NCBI GenBank assembly: GCA_902796985.1
Contig: CADBRC010000243.1
Location: 1 to 7,369 of the forward strand
DNA length: 7,369 bases
Origin: an uncultured Spirochaetaceae bacterium
GTDB taxonomy: Bacteria > Spirochaetota > Spirochaetia > Treponematales > Treponemataceae
Reading direction: 5' to 3'
Made by a program: the position numbers and the translations under genes. The notes beneath the pieces are model-generated. The model saw nothing but the letters and a program-made list of their open reading frames with translations, made no database searches and was not told the DNA's origin. Of this stretch, positions 1 through 5,929 are shown piece by piece; the stretch's first letter is position 1, and each line of letters begins with the position of its first letter.

Positions 1-96
1 CGGTCTGCAGCACGAAATGCATTGGCTATGGGGCTTTCACAAGCACAGGTTTCCCAGATTACCGGCCTTTCTATCGAGGAGATAGCAAGGCTGTAG
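1..96 (+). CDS. C-terminal end of an Rpn-family recombination-promoting nuclease / putative transposase (partial)
   Basis: Reading from base 1 in frame gives 31 residues and a TAG stop at 94-96; the gene begins before the window. The visible end contains ARNALAMGLSQAQVSQITGL followed by SIEEIARL. This is the helix-turn-helix-like tail (A-x-x-x-L-x-x-G-L-x-x-x-x-I-x-x-x-T-G-L-S-x-E-E-I) that closes many Rpn/PD-(D/E)XK nuclease-transposase proteins, which are abundant in gut bacteria and in treponemes. In that family the N-terminal part holds the nuclease core, which cannot be seen here, so activity cannot be judged. The gene points the same way as flgK but is separated from it by about 200 bp carrying its own promoter, so it is probably an independent unit. 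No clear T-tailed terminator follows it. The family call rests on a short tail and could be another protein with the same repeat-like ending. Confidence 0.6.
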   Translation, partial: RSAARNALAMGLSQAQVSQITGLSIEEIARL

Positions 97-176
97 GAAA
101 AATAGGACAAGCCTCCTTTTGCCACTGAATTCTTCCGCCTTGTCCGCAACGCCAACTGACCGGCCCGCCCGGCAGC

Positions 177-206
177 CTGACATCCCTTCAATTTCCTCCT
201 TATAAT
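177..206 (+). promoter_or_regulatory. Predicted sigma70-type promoter of the flgK operon
   Basis: CTGACA at 177-182 (5 of 6 to the TTGACA consensus) and TATAAT at 201-206 (perfect -10) are separated by 18 bp. Transcription would begin near 213, giving a leader of about 90 nt before flgK. No motif resembling a sigma28 flagellar promoter was noticed in this spacer, so the operon seems to be under the housekeeping sigma factor. A GC-rich bulged hairpin (156-175) lies just upstream of the -35 box. The prediction is from consensus match only. Confidence 0.6.
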
Positions 207-251
207 ATCCTGTCCATATTCCGATACATGAAGAAGATAAATTTCTTTCAT

Positions 252-295
252 AAGGAAAGCCCGGGGTGGGAGCCACTGTACGGGGAAACGGAGGA
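252..295 (+). promoter_or_regulatory. GGA-rich flgK leader with Shine-Dalgarno; possible CsrA-binding region
   Basis: The ribosome binding site GGAGG (290-294) lies 7 nt before the ATG at 302 and fixes that codon as the flgK start. It overlaps ACGGA (288-292). Two more GGA elements lie upstream: AAGGA at 252-256 and GTACGGGGA at 278-286. The latter matches the CsrA core consensus RUACARGGA at 8 of 9 positions. CsrA dimers typically bind one GGA over the Shine-Dalgarno and another upstream, so this arrangement could allow translational repression of flgK by the csrA product of the same operon. Motif presence is seen; regulation is inference. Confidence 0.35.
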
Positions 296-301
296 CGAAA
301 G

Positions 302-2173
302 ATGTCAGGAACATTCGCTGGTATAGAGATTGGCAAGCGCAGCCTCATGGCGCACAACGTGCAGATTCAGACGGCGGGACACAACATTTCCAACGCCGAC
401 ACCGAGGGCTACAGCCGGCAGCGCGTCACCGTCGCCGCCATGGACCCCCTGGACAGGCCAGACCTGGAGCGGGCCGAGCTGCCCGGTCAGCTGGGGCAGG
501 GGACGGTCGTGCAGTCCGTCACCCGTGTCCGCGACGAGCTCCTGGACAACCGCATCTTCGCCCAGACCAATCTGGAGAGCTACTGGAACACCCGTGACAC
601 TTACTACTCGATGATCGAGCAGATCTACAACGAGCCTGACGAGATTTCTGTCCGTACGAACATGGACAAGTTCTGGCAGGCCTGGCAGGAGCTTTCCAAC
701 GACCCGGGCAGCGATGCCTGCCGTCAGGCGGTCGTCACCCGCGCCGAGAGCCTGACCAACTCGATCCAGCAGAACAACAAGTCCCTGCTTGCCATCCAGC
801 AGCAGGTCAACGGAGACATCGATGCCTCCGTCAAGCAGGTCAACGACATAACCCGGCAGATTGCCGAGGTGAACACGGAGATTGTCCGCGTCATGGGCAT
901 GGGCGACAACCCCAACGACCTCATGGACCGGCGCGACCTGCTCGTGGAACGGCTCGGCAACCTGATAAACGTCACCGTCGTCCGCTCCGATCCCGACGAG
1001 TTCATCGTCCACACCGACGGGCAGATGATCGTGCAGGGCGGCCTTTCCCGCCCGATAGACATCGTGACCGACATGGACAACGGCGGCTACGGAAAGCTCA
1101 TCTGGCACGACACCCAGATTGACGCGAGCTTCAGGGGAGGCTCCCTCGGCGCACTCGTGGAGCTCCGCGACAAGGACCTCCGGAGCGAGCTGCAGTCTCT
1201 GGACACGATGACCCAGAACTTCGCCGACCTGGTGAACGACGTGCACCGCAACGCCATCGGCAAGAACAACGTCACCGGGCTGGACTTCTTCACCGAACAT
1301 CCCTTCGTGGAGAATACGAACGGCAACTATGACCGCAACGGCGACGGTGCGGTGGACTCCTCATACGTCTTCCGCTTTACCGGAACCAACGCCCTGCGCC
1401 CGCAGGAGCAGATTGGCCTTGCCGGAACGATGACCTTCAGCGGCAAGAGCGGCGACATAACGGTGACCTACTACCCGACGGACACGGTCGAGGACGTGGT
1501 GAACCGCATCAACGACAGCGACGGCGAGGTCAAGGCATATTTGGACAGGAATTCCAAGCTCGTCCTCAAGGCGACCACGGCTGAGCAGATGGGTAACCCT
1601 GACTTCGTCATCCGCCACGTGGAGGACTCAGGCATGTTCCTGACCGGCTATTCCGGCATCCTGGCAGGAAGCGGGGAGGCGGGAGCCTACGACTGGGAGC
1701 GGCCCGATGCGGTGAACTCCCTCGCCGGGGCTGAGTTTGCCGTCACCCCGATAATGCATCCGTCCGGCTACATCGTCGTCAATCCGGTTTTGACCTCCGA
1801 CGTGCAGTCCGTCGCGGCCGCCTTCGCGAACAACCAGGGCAGGGCCGATGCCGATGACGGCCGTGCCGCCGTGGAGATTGCGGCGATACGCAACAGCAAG
1901 ATGATGGTCGGCGGCGACCGCACCTTCGACGACTACTTCGCCGATACGGTAACGAGGATAGGCCTGAAGGGTGAGCAGGCTGAGAACATGCTCGCGAGCC
2001 AGAAGGCCATCATGAATGACCTCCGCGACCTCCGCGACAGCATTTCCGGCGTAAACGTGGACGAGGAGCTTGCGGACATCATCAAGTTCCAGTACGGCTA
2101 TCAGGCTGCGGCCAAGTTCATCAGCGTGCAGGACCAGCTGCTCAATACGCTGATCAACCGGATCGGGGTCTAA
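302..2173 (+). CDS. flgK: Flagellar hook-associated protein 1, FlgK (HAP1)
   Basis: The 623-residue protein is the first hook-filament junction protein, exported by the flagellar type III system and placed at the end of the hook. In spirochaetes the filament it joins lies in the periplasm. The N-terminal rod/hook signature is present as HNISNADTEGYSRQ (residues 27-40). The C-terminal D0-type helix (about 587-623) has DEELADIIKFQYGYQAAAKF and ends in INRIGV. A long helical D1 region follows the N-terminus. A middle segment (about 380-440) resembles the flagellin hook IN motif (DTVEDVVNRINDSDG). An unusual DRNGDGAVD loop at residues 344-352 looks like a calcium-binding loop. ATG 302 is chosen over an in-frame GTG at 266 because GGAGG stands 7 nt before 302 and the FlgK homology begins there. 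It is the first gene of flgK-flgL-fliW-csrA, with 58 nt to flgL. Length and both conserved ends look complete. Confidence 0.96.
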   Translation: MSGTFAGIEIGKRSLMAHNVQIQTAGHNISNADTEGYSRQRVTVAAMDPLDRPDLERAELPGQLGQGTVVQSVTRVRDELLDNRIFAQTNLESYWNTRDTYYSMIEQIYNEPDEISVRTNMDKFWQAWQELSNDPGSDACRQAVVTRAESLTNSIQQNNKSLLAIQQQVNGDIDASVKQVNDITRQIAEVNTEIVRVMGMGDNPNDLMDRRDLLVERLGNLINVTVVRSDPDEFIVHTDGQMIVQGGLSRPIDIVTDMDNGGYGKLIWHDTQIDASFRGGSLGALVELRDKDLRSELQSLDTMTQNFADLVNDVHRNAIGKNNVTGLDFFTEHPFVENTNGNYDRNGDGAVDSSYVFRFTGTNALRPQEQIGLAGTMTFSGKSGDITVTYYPTDTVEDVVNRINDSDGEVKAYLDRNSKLVLKATTAEQMGNPDFVIRHVEDSGMFLTGYSGILAGSGEAGAYDWERPDAVNSLAGAEFAVTPIMHPSGYIVVNPVLTSDVQSVAAAFANNQGRADADDGRAAVEIAAIRNSKMMVGGDRTFDDYFADTVTRIGLKGEQAENMLASQKAIMNDLRDLRDSISGVNVDEELADIIKFQYGYQAAAKFISVQDQLLNTLINRIGV

Positions 2174-2214
2174 GTCCCGGGCCTTGCAGGATTGAATAAG
2201 AACAGAGAGTTTTA

Positions 2215-2230
2215 ATAAGGAGTATAAGGA
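2215..2230 (+). promoter_or_regulatory. Tandem ATAAGGA repeat forming the flgL ribosome binding region
   Basis: The heptamer ATAAGGA occurs at 2215-2221 and again at 2224-2230, a 9-nt period. The upstream copy continues as AAGGAG (2217-2222), 9 nt before the flgL ATG at 2232, and is the likely Shine-Dalgarno. The second copy ends 1 nt before the ATG, too close for normal initiation. Two AnGGA elements flanking a start codon are compatible with CsrA binding, but the short spacing is not ideal for bridging by one dimer. Confidence 0.4.
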
Positions 2231-2231
2231 T

Positions 2232-3482
2232 ATGGCTACAGGCAGAATCAGTTCTCAGATGAACAACATGGACACGCAGTATTACCTCAGGAAGCAGGAG
2301 GTCAGGCAGAACAAGCTGAACAATCAGGTTGGAAGCCAGAGCCGGATCGGTTCCCTCCGCGACGACCCGATTGCGGTGGGCCACCTGGTCCGCTACCAGT
2401 CCTACCTTTCCCGCGTGAACCAGTTCGAGAAGAACGCCAAGACTCTTGCGGACAACTTCAAGGTCAGCGAGGGCTACGTCAACTCCAACCTCCAGATCTT
2501 GCAGCGGGTCCGCGAGCTTGCTGTCAGCGGCGCGAACGGTACCAACAGCAAGGAAGACCTCAAGAACATGGCGACTGAGGTCAACGAGCTGCTCAAGGAG
2601 ATGATTCAGAACGCGAATGCCGTCGGACCGGAGGGCAACAGCCTCTTCGCCGGTACGAGGAGCAAGACCCAGGCTTTCGACGTGCTTTTGGGCAACGTGC
2701 CCGGTGCGAACGAGCCGCTGATTAAGGAAGTCAAGTATCAGGGAAACATCTCCCTGAATTCCGTCGAGGTGGACGAGAACCAGTACATGCAGGTGGACAA
2801 CAGCGGAAACCGCATCTTCTGGGCGGAGCCGCAGCGTGTCATGGGCAAGCGCGACCTGTCCGGCTGGACCTGCTCTGCCGACAGCGTGATGAATGTGGAC
2901 GGCGTGGAGATTCGGGTCAACCGGGGTGACAACGTGTATTCCCTCGTCGCCAAGATAAACGACAGCGGGGCTGCCGTCAAGGCGCGGATTGACCCGATTA
3001 CCAACGGTCTGGACCTGGAAACGACGGACTCCCACCAGCTGTGGCTGGAGGACAAGTCCGGCTCGGTGCTCGAGGACATTGGCTTCATTAAGGACAAGTC
3101 CCAGCTGCCGCCCTATAACCTGGGAACGAACGTCGTCTACTCGGGCGGCTCGGTGTTTGACACGGTGATAGCCCTGCGCGACGCAATGTATGCCGCCGAT
3201 CAGGATGCCATCGGAGGCCGCGTCCTCGGCTCCATCGACGAAGGCATTTCCAACATGACGACCCGCCTTGCCAAGACGGGAAGCGACTATGAGCGGGCGG
3301 AGAACAACATCAGCCGCTCACAGGTCAATGCGCTCAACGTGACCGCCATGGTCAGCAGGGAAGGGGACGTGGATATCACCAAGACGATAACGGATATGAA
3401 GATGCTGGAGCTGGTGAACCAGGCGACCTTGAGCAACGCGGGCAAAATGTACTCCACGAGCCTCTTGGACTATATCCGCTGA
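2232..3482 (+). CDS. flgL: Flagellar hook-associated protein 3, FlgL (HAP3)
   Basis: The 416-residue second hook-filament junction protein sits between FlgK and the flagellin filament. The N-terminal flagellin-like domain (about 5-142) shows the family landmarks: RDDPIAV (43-49), RVRELAVSGANGT (92-104), a long helix to about 130, and SLFAGT (137-142). The C-terminal flagellin-like helix ends in SLLDYIR (410-416), the classical FlgL ending. The central domain (about 224-288) contains a flagellin hook IN-like motif (GVEIRVNRGD, then AKINDS), related in pattern to the one in FlgK. The gene starts 58 nt after flgK and ends 18 nt before fliW, with no terminator between, so all are probably on one transcript. 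Translation may be affected by the paired AAGGA elements before the start. No truncation is visible. Confidence 0.95.
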   Translation: MATGRISSQMNNMDTQYYLRKQEVRQNKLNNQVGSQSRIGSLRDDPIAVGHLVRYQSYLSRVNQFEKNAKTLADNFKVSEGYVNSNLQILQRVRELAVSGANGTNSKEDLKNMATEVNELLKEMIQNANAVGPEGNSLFAGTRSKTQAFDVLLGNVPGANEPLIKEVKYQGNISLNSVEVDENQYMQVDNSGNRIFWAEPQRVMGKRDLSGWTCSADSVMNVDGVEIRVNRGDNVYSLVAKINDSGAAVKARIDPITNGLDLETTDSHQLWLEDKSGSVLEDIGFIKDKSQLPPYNLGTNVVYSGGSVFDTVIALRDAMYAADQDAIGGRVLGSIDEGISNMTTRLAKTGSDYERAENNISRSQVNALNVTAMVSREGDVDITKTITDMKMLELVNQATLSNAGKMYSTSLLDYIR

Positions 3483-3500
3483 TCAGGTTAGGGGAATGTA

Positions 3501-3944
3501 ATGCTGATTGAGACAAAGACAATGGGGAAGGTCGAGGTTTCTGACGAGCAGATGATACAGCTGCCTTCAGGACTTTTCGGCTTTGCCGATTATCACAGGT
3601 TTGCCCTGATAGACTGCCACGTGAAGCCCCTGATATGGATGCAGTCGCTTGAGGACAAGGATCTTGCCTTCCTCCTGCTGGATCCCTTCATCGTATGTCC
3701 GGACTACGAGGCCGACATAGATGACGCCGAGCTTGGAAAGCTCGGCATACAGGATCCTGCCGACGTGCTGCTCATGTCCATCATCACGGTGCCGAACGAC
3801 GGTTCGCACATCACGGCGAACCTCCGCGGCCCGCTCGTGATAAACAAGAAGAGCCACGAGGGAATGCAGGTCATTCTGGACGACAAGAAATGGCCGATTA
3901 AGTTCGACGTGGCTGAGGCCTTGGCTTCCGGGGAGGGCAAATAA
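3501..3944 (+). CDS. fliW: Flagellar assembly factor FliW
   Basis: FliW is a small cytosolic protein that binds flagellin and, when free, binds and inactivates CsrA (partner switch described for Bacillus subtilis). This 147-residue copy has the expected landmarks: LPSGLFGF (21-28), WMQSL (46-50), DPF (61-63), PDYEADI (67-73), [20 protein letters not shown] (95-114) and HEGMQVIL (119-126). In many homologues an arginine precedes the EGxQ step where this protein has His119. The Shine-Dalgarno is GGGG (3491-3494), 6 nt before ATG 3501. The stop codon overlaps the csrA start as TAATG, implying translational coupling so that the antagonist and its target are made together. It follows flgL by 18 nt. 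Length is typical of the family. Confidence 0.95.
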   Translation: MLIETKTMGKVEVSDEQMIQLPSGLFGFADYHRFALIDCHVKPLIWMQSLEDKDLAFLLLDPFIVCPDYEADIDDAELGKLGIQDPADVLLMSIITVPNDGSHITANLRGPLVINKKSHEGMQVILDDKKWPIKFDVAEALASGEGK

Positions 3945-4195
3945 TGCTTATCCTTTCCCGCAAGGTCGATGAGAAAATCAGGATCGGCAATGACATCACC
4001 CTTACGATAGTTGAAGTCAAGGGCGAGCAGGTCAAGATTGGTGTCGAGGCCCCCAAGAACGTCAAGGTTTTCCGTCAGGAGGTCTTTGAGGAAATCCAGA
4101 AGGAGAACAAGGATGCGGCCGCCGCTTCCTCCGGCATTTCGGAGGATGGGCTTTCCGCCCTCTTCAAGAAGGCTGTCCGCAGTTCCCGTTCTTGA
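3944..4195 (+). CDS. csrA: Translational regulator CsrA
   Basis: CsrA is a dimeric RNA-binding protein that represses or stabilises mRNAs by binding GGA motifs near ribosome binding sites; in Bacillus and Borrelia a flagellin gene is a known target. This copy has the canonical start [18 protein letters not shown] (L4 and R6), then [12 protein letters not shown] (27-38) and [13 protein letters not shown] (40-52). V42 and R44 are kept; together with L4/R6 they form the RNA-binding surface of known CsrA proteins. At 83 residues it is longer than the 61-residue E. coli form. The tail (about 56-83, ending [14 protein letters not shown]) resembles the extended C-termini of CsrA proteins that have a FliW partner. 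GGAGG (3932-3936) inside the end of fliW is 7 nt before the ATG, and the start overlaps the fliW stop by one base. It is the last gene of the operon, followed by a terminator. Confidence 0.97.
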   Translation: MLILSRKVDEKIRIGNDITLTIVEVKGEQVKIGVEAPKNVKVFRQEVFEEIQKENKDAAAASSGISEDGLSALFKKAVRSSRS

Positions 4196-4216
4196 TGTGC
4201 TGATGTATGTTCTGAG

Positions 4217-4245
4217 AACGACCCCTTTCCGGGGTCGTTTTTTTT
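4217..4245 (+). terminator. Rho-independent terminator of the flgK-flgL-fliW-csrA operon
   Basis: A perfect 9-bp stem, AACGACCCC (4217-4225) with GGGGTCGTT (4231-4239), encloses the loop TTTCC and runs into eight T residues (4238-4245). It starts 21 nt after the csrA stop codon. On the opposite strand the hairpin is not followed by a T run, so it acts only on rightward transcripts. Confidence 0.93.
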
Positions 4246-4249
4246 GTGT

Positions 4250-5146
4250 CTAGCGTTCAGCTGTGGAGAGGACTGAGTACTGGGGCGTGGTGATAAGCTC
4301 GGTCGCGACGGCTCCCGGCTTGACTCCGTTCCACTTCTCAAGCTCCCTCATCTTCTCTTCATGCGCCCAGGTCTCCCGCTGGATGGCGAGGGTTGCCTGG
4401 ATTGCGGCGTTCTTGGTCCGCATGGCCTCTGCCTCTGCCTCGGCGGCAACCTTAACTGCTTCTGCGTTCAGCCGTTCCGCTTCAAGCTTTGCCTGTGCCT
4501 CGACGACCTGCTTCTGGCTGTTCTGGTTTGCGATGGCGAGTTCCTGCTCGGCAATCTTGACCTGCTGGGCGGTCTCCATGGTCTGCTGGACGCGGGCGTT
4601 GTAGGAATCCGGCCAGTCCCAGTTGTCCAGCGTGAGCTGGGTTATGTCAACCGGGGTATCGTTCTCGTTGAGGGTCTTTTCCATGTCGGTCTTGACCTGC
4701 TTGATGATCTCCGACGTGTTGGGGACCAGCTCGCTGATTGAATACTTTCCGATGGTCGCCTTGACGGAGTTGATGAAGGCGTTCTGCACCAGGCGGTCAA
4801 CATCGCCGGAGTGGTAGCGCTTCACGATGTCGAGCATCCTGCCCTCGTCGTACTTGTAGTTGACGATGGAGGTGACGCCGATTTCCTGCAGGTCTTTGGA
4901 GACCGCCGCGTCAGAACCGACGGCGATGACGATCTTTATTTCCTTAGGACTGATGGACAGGCGGGTTATGGTCTGTCCGATGGGGGACTTCATGTGGAAG
5001 CCCGGCTGCATGACCTCCTTGGCCTCTCCCCAGGTGGAGAGGACTCCCCGCTCGTTGGAACTTATCGTATATGCCGTCCCGTTTACGAGGGCTATCGCTA
5101 CCAATACGACGATGATTACCGCAATCCATTTTCCAAATTTTTTCAT
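4250..5146 (-). CDS. SPFH / Band 7 / prohibitin-family membrane protein
   Basis: A 298-residue protein with one N-terminal membrane anchor (about 6-22, WIAVIIVVLVAIALV after MKKFGK). An SPFH domain (about 25-195) follows, beginning SSNERGVLSTWGEAKEVMQP with GFHMKSP next, the usual prohibitin/HflK-like opening. A long charged, alanine-rich coiled coil (about 187-270, with EAQAKLEAERLNAEAVKVAA) follows, and then the family ending KWNGVKP (271-277) and a short tail. Family members form oligomeric rings or scaffolds in the membrane and often influence proteases or membrane microdomains; the partner here is unknown. AAAGGAG-type Shine-Dalgarno (complement of 5153-5158) stands 6 nt before the ATG at 5146. 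It is convergent with csrA, with 54 nt between the stop codons, and divergent from the HAD gene at 5279. No terminator of its own is visible past its stop. It is not HflC/HflK or a nodulation-type NfeD partner on context, since no such neighbour is present. Confidence 0.9.
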   Translation of the reverse strand: MKKFGKWIAVIIVVLVAIALVNGTAYTISSNERGVLSTWGEAKEVMQPGFHMKSPIGQTITRLSISPKEIKIVIAVGSDAAVSKDLQEIGVTSIVNYKYDEGRMLDIVKRYHSGDVDRLVQNAFINSVKATIGKYSISELVPNTSEIIKQVKTDMEKTLNENDTPVDITQLTLDNWDWPDSYNARVQQTMETAQQVKIAEQELAIANQNSQKQVVEAQAKLEAERLNAEAVKVAAEAEAEAMRTKNAAIQATLAIQRETWAHEEKMRELEKWNGVKPGAVATELITTPQYSVLSTAER

Positions 5147-5278
5147 GGCTTACTCCTTTTTCCTCTTTGCTGGAATTTGTGGATAAAGCAAAACATAAGG
5201 GAAAAAATCGTTTTCGTCTATAAGGATAGGACAGAAAATGCTTTATTTTTTCTTGTATTTGTGCTATTGTTCCCCATC
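5147..5278. promoter_or_regulatory. Divergent intergenic region between the SPFH gene and the first HAD gene
   Basis: This 132-bp AT-rich spacer must carry the minus-strand promoter of the SPFH gene and probably the plus-strand promoter of the HAD genes. On the plus strand TATAAG (5219-5224, 5 of 6 to the -10 consensus) has no convincing -35. On the minus strand the best weak pair is TAGACG and TATGTT, 17 bp apart (complement of roughly 5192-5220), each 4 of 6. The minus-strand Shine-Dalgarno lies at 5153-5158. No operator-like palindrome stands out. Confidence 0.4.
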
Positions 5279-5309
5279 ATGCCCATTGACAAGAGATTCG
5301 ACTCATTGA
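5238..5309 (+). CDS. Possible 23-codon leader peptide overlapping the first HAD start (weak)
   Basis: ATG at 5238 is preceded by AGGA (5228-5231) with 6 nt spacing. The frame encodes MLYFFLYLCYCSPSC and eight more residues, then TGA at 5307-5309. It overlaps the beginning of the HAD gene out of frame, so if transcribed it could couple or compete with HAD translation. The peptide is hydrophobic and cysteine-containing, with no recognised family. A chance frame in an AT-rich spacer is just as likely. Confidence 0.15.
   Translation: MLYFFLYLCYCSPSCPLTRDSTH
5262..5270 (+). promoter_or_regulatory. Extended -10 element directly before the first HAD start codon
   Basis: TG-C-TATTGT (5262-5270) fits an extended -10 (TGnTATnnT), with a poor -35 (TTTATT at 5242-5247, 17 bp away). 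Transcription would start around 5277, 0-3 nt before ATG 5279, making the mRNA leaderless or nearly so. The same octamer TGTGCTAT appears in the better promoter at 6575-6580. Strength is uncertain. Confidence 0.35.
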
Positions 5310-5920
5310 TACTCGATATTGACGGGACCATCTGGAACACGACGGACATCGTTGCCGGAGCCTGGAATCACGCCATAGCCAGATCGGGGCTCCCTGCCCG
5401 GGAAGTCACGGGAGGTGCCCTGCAAAAGGAATTCGGCAAGACGATGGACGTGATAGCCCGGGACCTGTGGCCGGAGCTTACGGATGACCAGCAGTCCGTT
5501 CTCATGAAGCTGTGCTGCGAAGAGGAACAGCTCGCGCTCAGGGCGAATGAGGCTGACATAACGTATCCCGGGGTCAGGGACTGCGTGCGGGAGCTGTCCG
5601 GGCGGATTCCGGTCTTTGTCGTCAGCAACTGTCAGGACGGCTACATTGAGCTTACCCTGTCCAAGACGGGGCTCGCCGCCTGCATCAAGGACTATGAGTG
5701 CTTCGGCAGGACGGGGAAGGGCAAGGCGGACAACCTGCGGGATGTCATACGGCGGAATTCCCTTGCTGCCCCGGTCTACGTCGGGGACACGCAGGGGGAC
5801 TGCGACGCCTGCGCGGAAGCCGGCGTTCCCTTCATCTGGGCGGCCTACGGCTTTGGAACGGCCGGTTCATATACGGCCAGAATAGACCGTTTTTCCGAGC
5901 TGACGGAATTTTTTGCATAG
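5279..5920 (+). CDS. HAD-superfamily hydrolase, subfamily IA, phosphoglycolate-phosphatase-like
   Basis: A 213-residue cytosolic phosphatase-like protein. Motif I is DIDGTIWNT with nucleophile Asp13 and general acid/base Asp15. A helical cap follows (about 20-90). Motif II is VVSNC (Ser116), the motif III lysine lies in GRTGKGKADNL (Lys149 most likely), and motif IV is YVGDTQGDCDACAEAGV (Asp170 and Asp174). The whole catalytic set is intact, so it should be an active Mg2+-dependent phosphatase. The IA cap and the TYPGVRDCVREL segment (95-106) resemble Gph/phosphoglycolate phosphatases, but the substrate cannot be set from sequence. ATG 5279 is chosen because the conserved core begins just after it and the upstream in-frame sequence is the non-coding spacer. 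There is no Shine-Dalgarno before it, which is unusual here since every other gene in the window with a visible start has one. It is followed after 9 nt by a second HAD gene, probably co-transcribed. Confidence 0.88.
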   Translation: MPIDKRFDSLILDIDGTIWNTTDIVAGAWNHAIARSGLPAREVTGGALQKEFGKTMDVIARDLWPELTDDQQSVLMKLCCEEEQLALRANEADITYPGVRDCVRELSGRIPVFVVSNCQDGYIELTLSKTGLAACIKDYECFGRTGKGKADNLRDVIRRNSLAAPVYVGDTQGDCDACAEAGVPFIWAAYGFGTAGSYTARIDRFSELTEFFA

Positions 5921-5929
5921 GAGTGCCAA

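Noticed and set aside
105..145. Inverted repeat GGACAAG / CTTGTCC after the Rpn-like gene
   Set aside because: The 7-bp stem has a 27-nt loop and no T run, so it is not convincing as a terminator.
156..175. GC-rich bulged hairpin (CTG-A-CCGG / CCGG-CAG) just before the flgK -35 box
   Set aside because: The stem is short and bulged with no T run after it; it could arise by chance in GC-rich DNA and no regulator site is recognised.
266..301. GTG at 266 as an upstream start for flgK, adding 12 residues
   Set aside because: FlgK homology begins at 302, where GGAGG is ideally spaced; the extra residues match nothing in the family.
305..1300. Long open frame (331 codons) on the minus strand across flgK
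   Set aside because: It is antisense to a well-conserved FlgK, has a low-complexity Val/Leu/His/Asp-rich translation typical of reversed GC-rich codons, and shows no ribosome binding site or family match.
2154..3035. Long open frame (293 codons) on the minus strand across flgL
   Set aside because: It is the same kind of antisense shadow; the plus strand encodes FlgL with both conserved ends.
4209..4219. Near-palindrome GTTCTGAGAAC between csrA and its terminator, considered as an operator
   Set aside because: It lies downstream of the gene, overlaps the terminator stem and matches no known operator I can name.
4811..5278. Plus-strand open frame extending the first HAD protein upstream by 156 codons
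   Set aside because: It is antisense to the SPFH gene and crosses the AT-rich spacer; the HAD fold begins at 5279.
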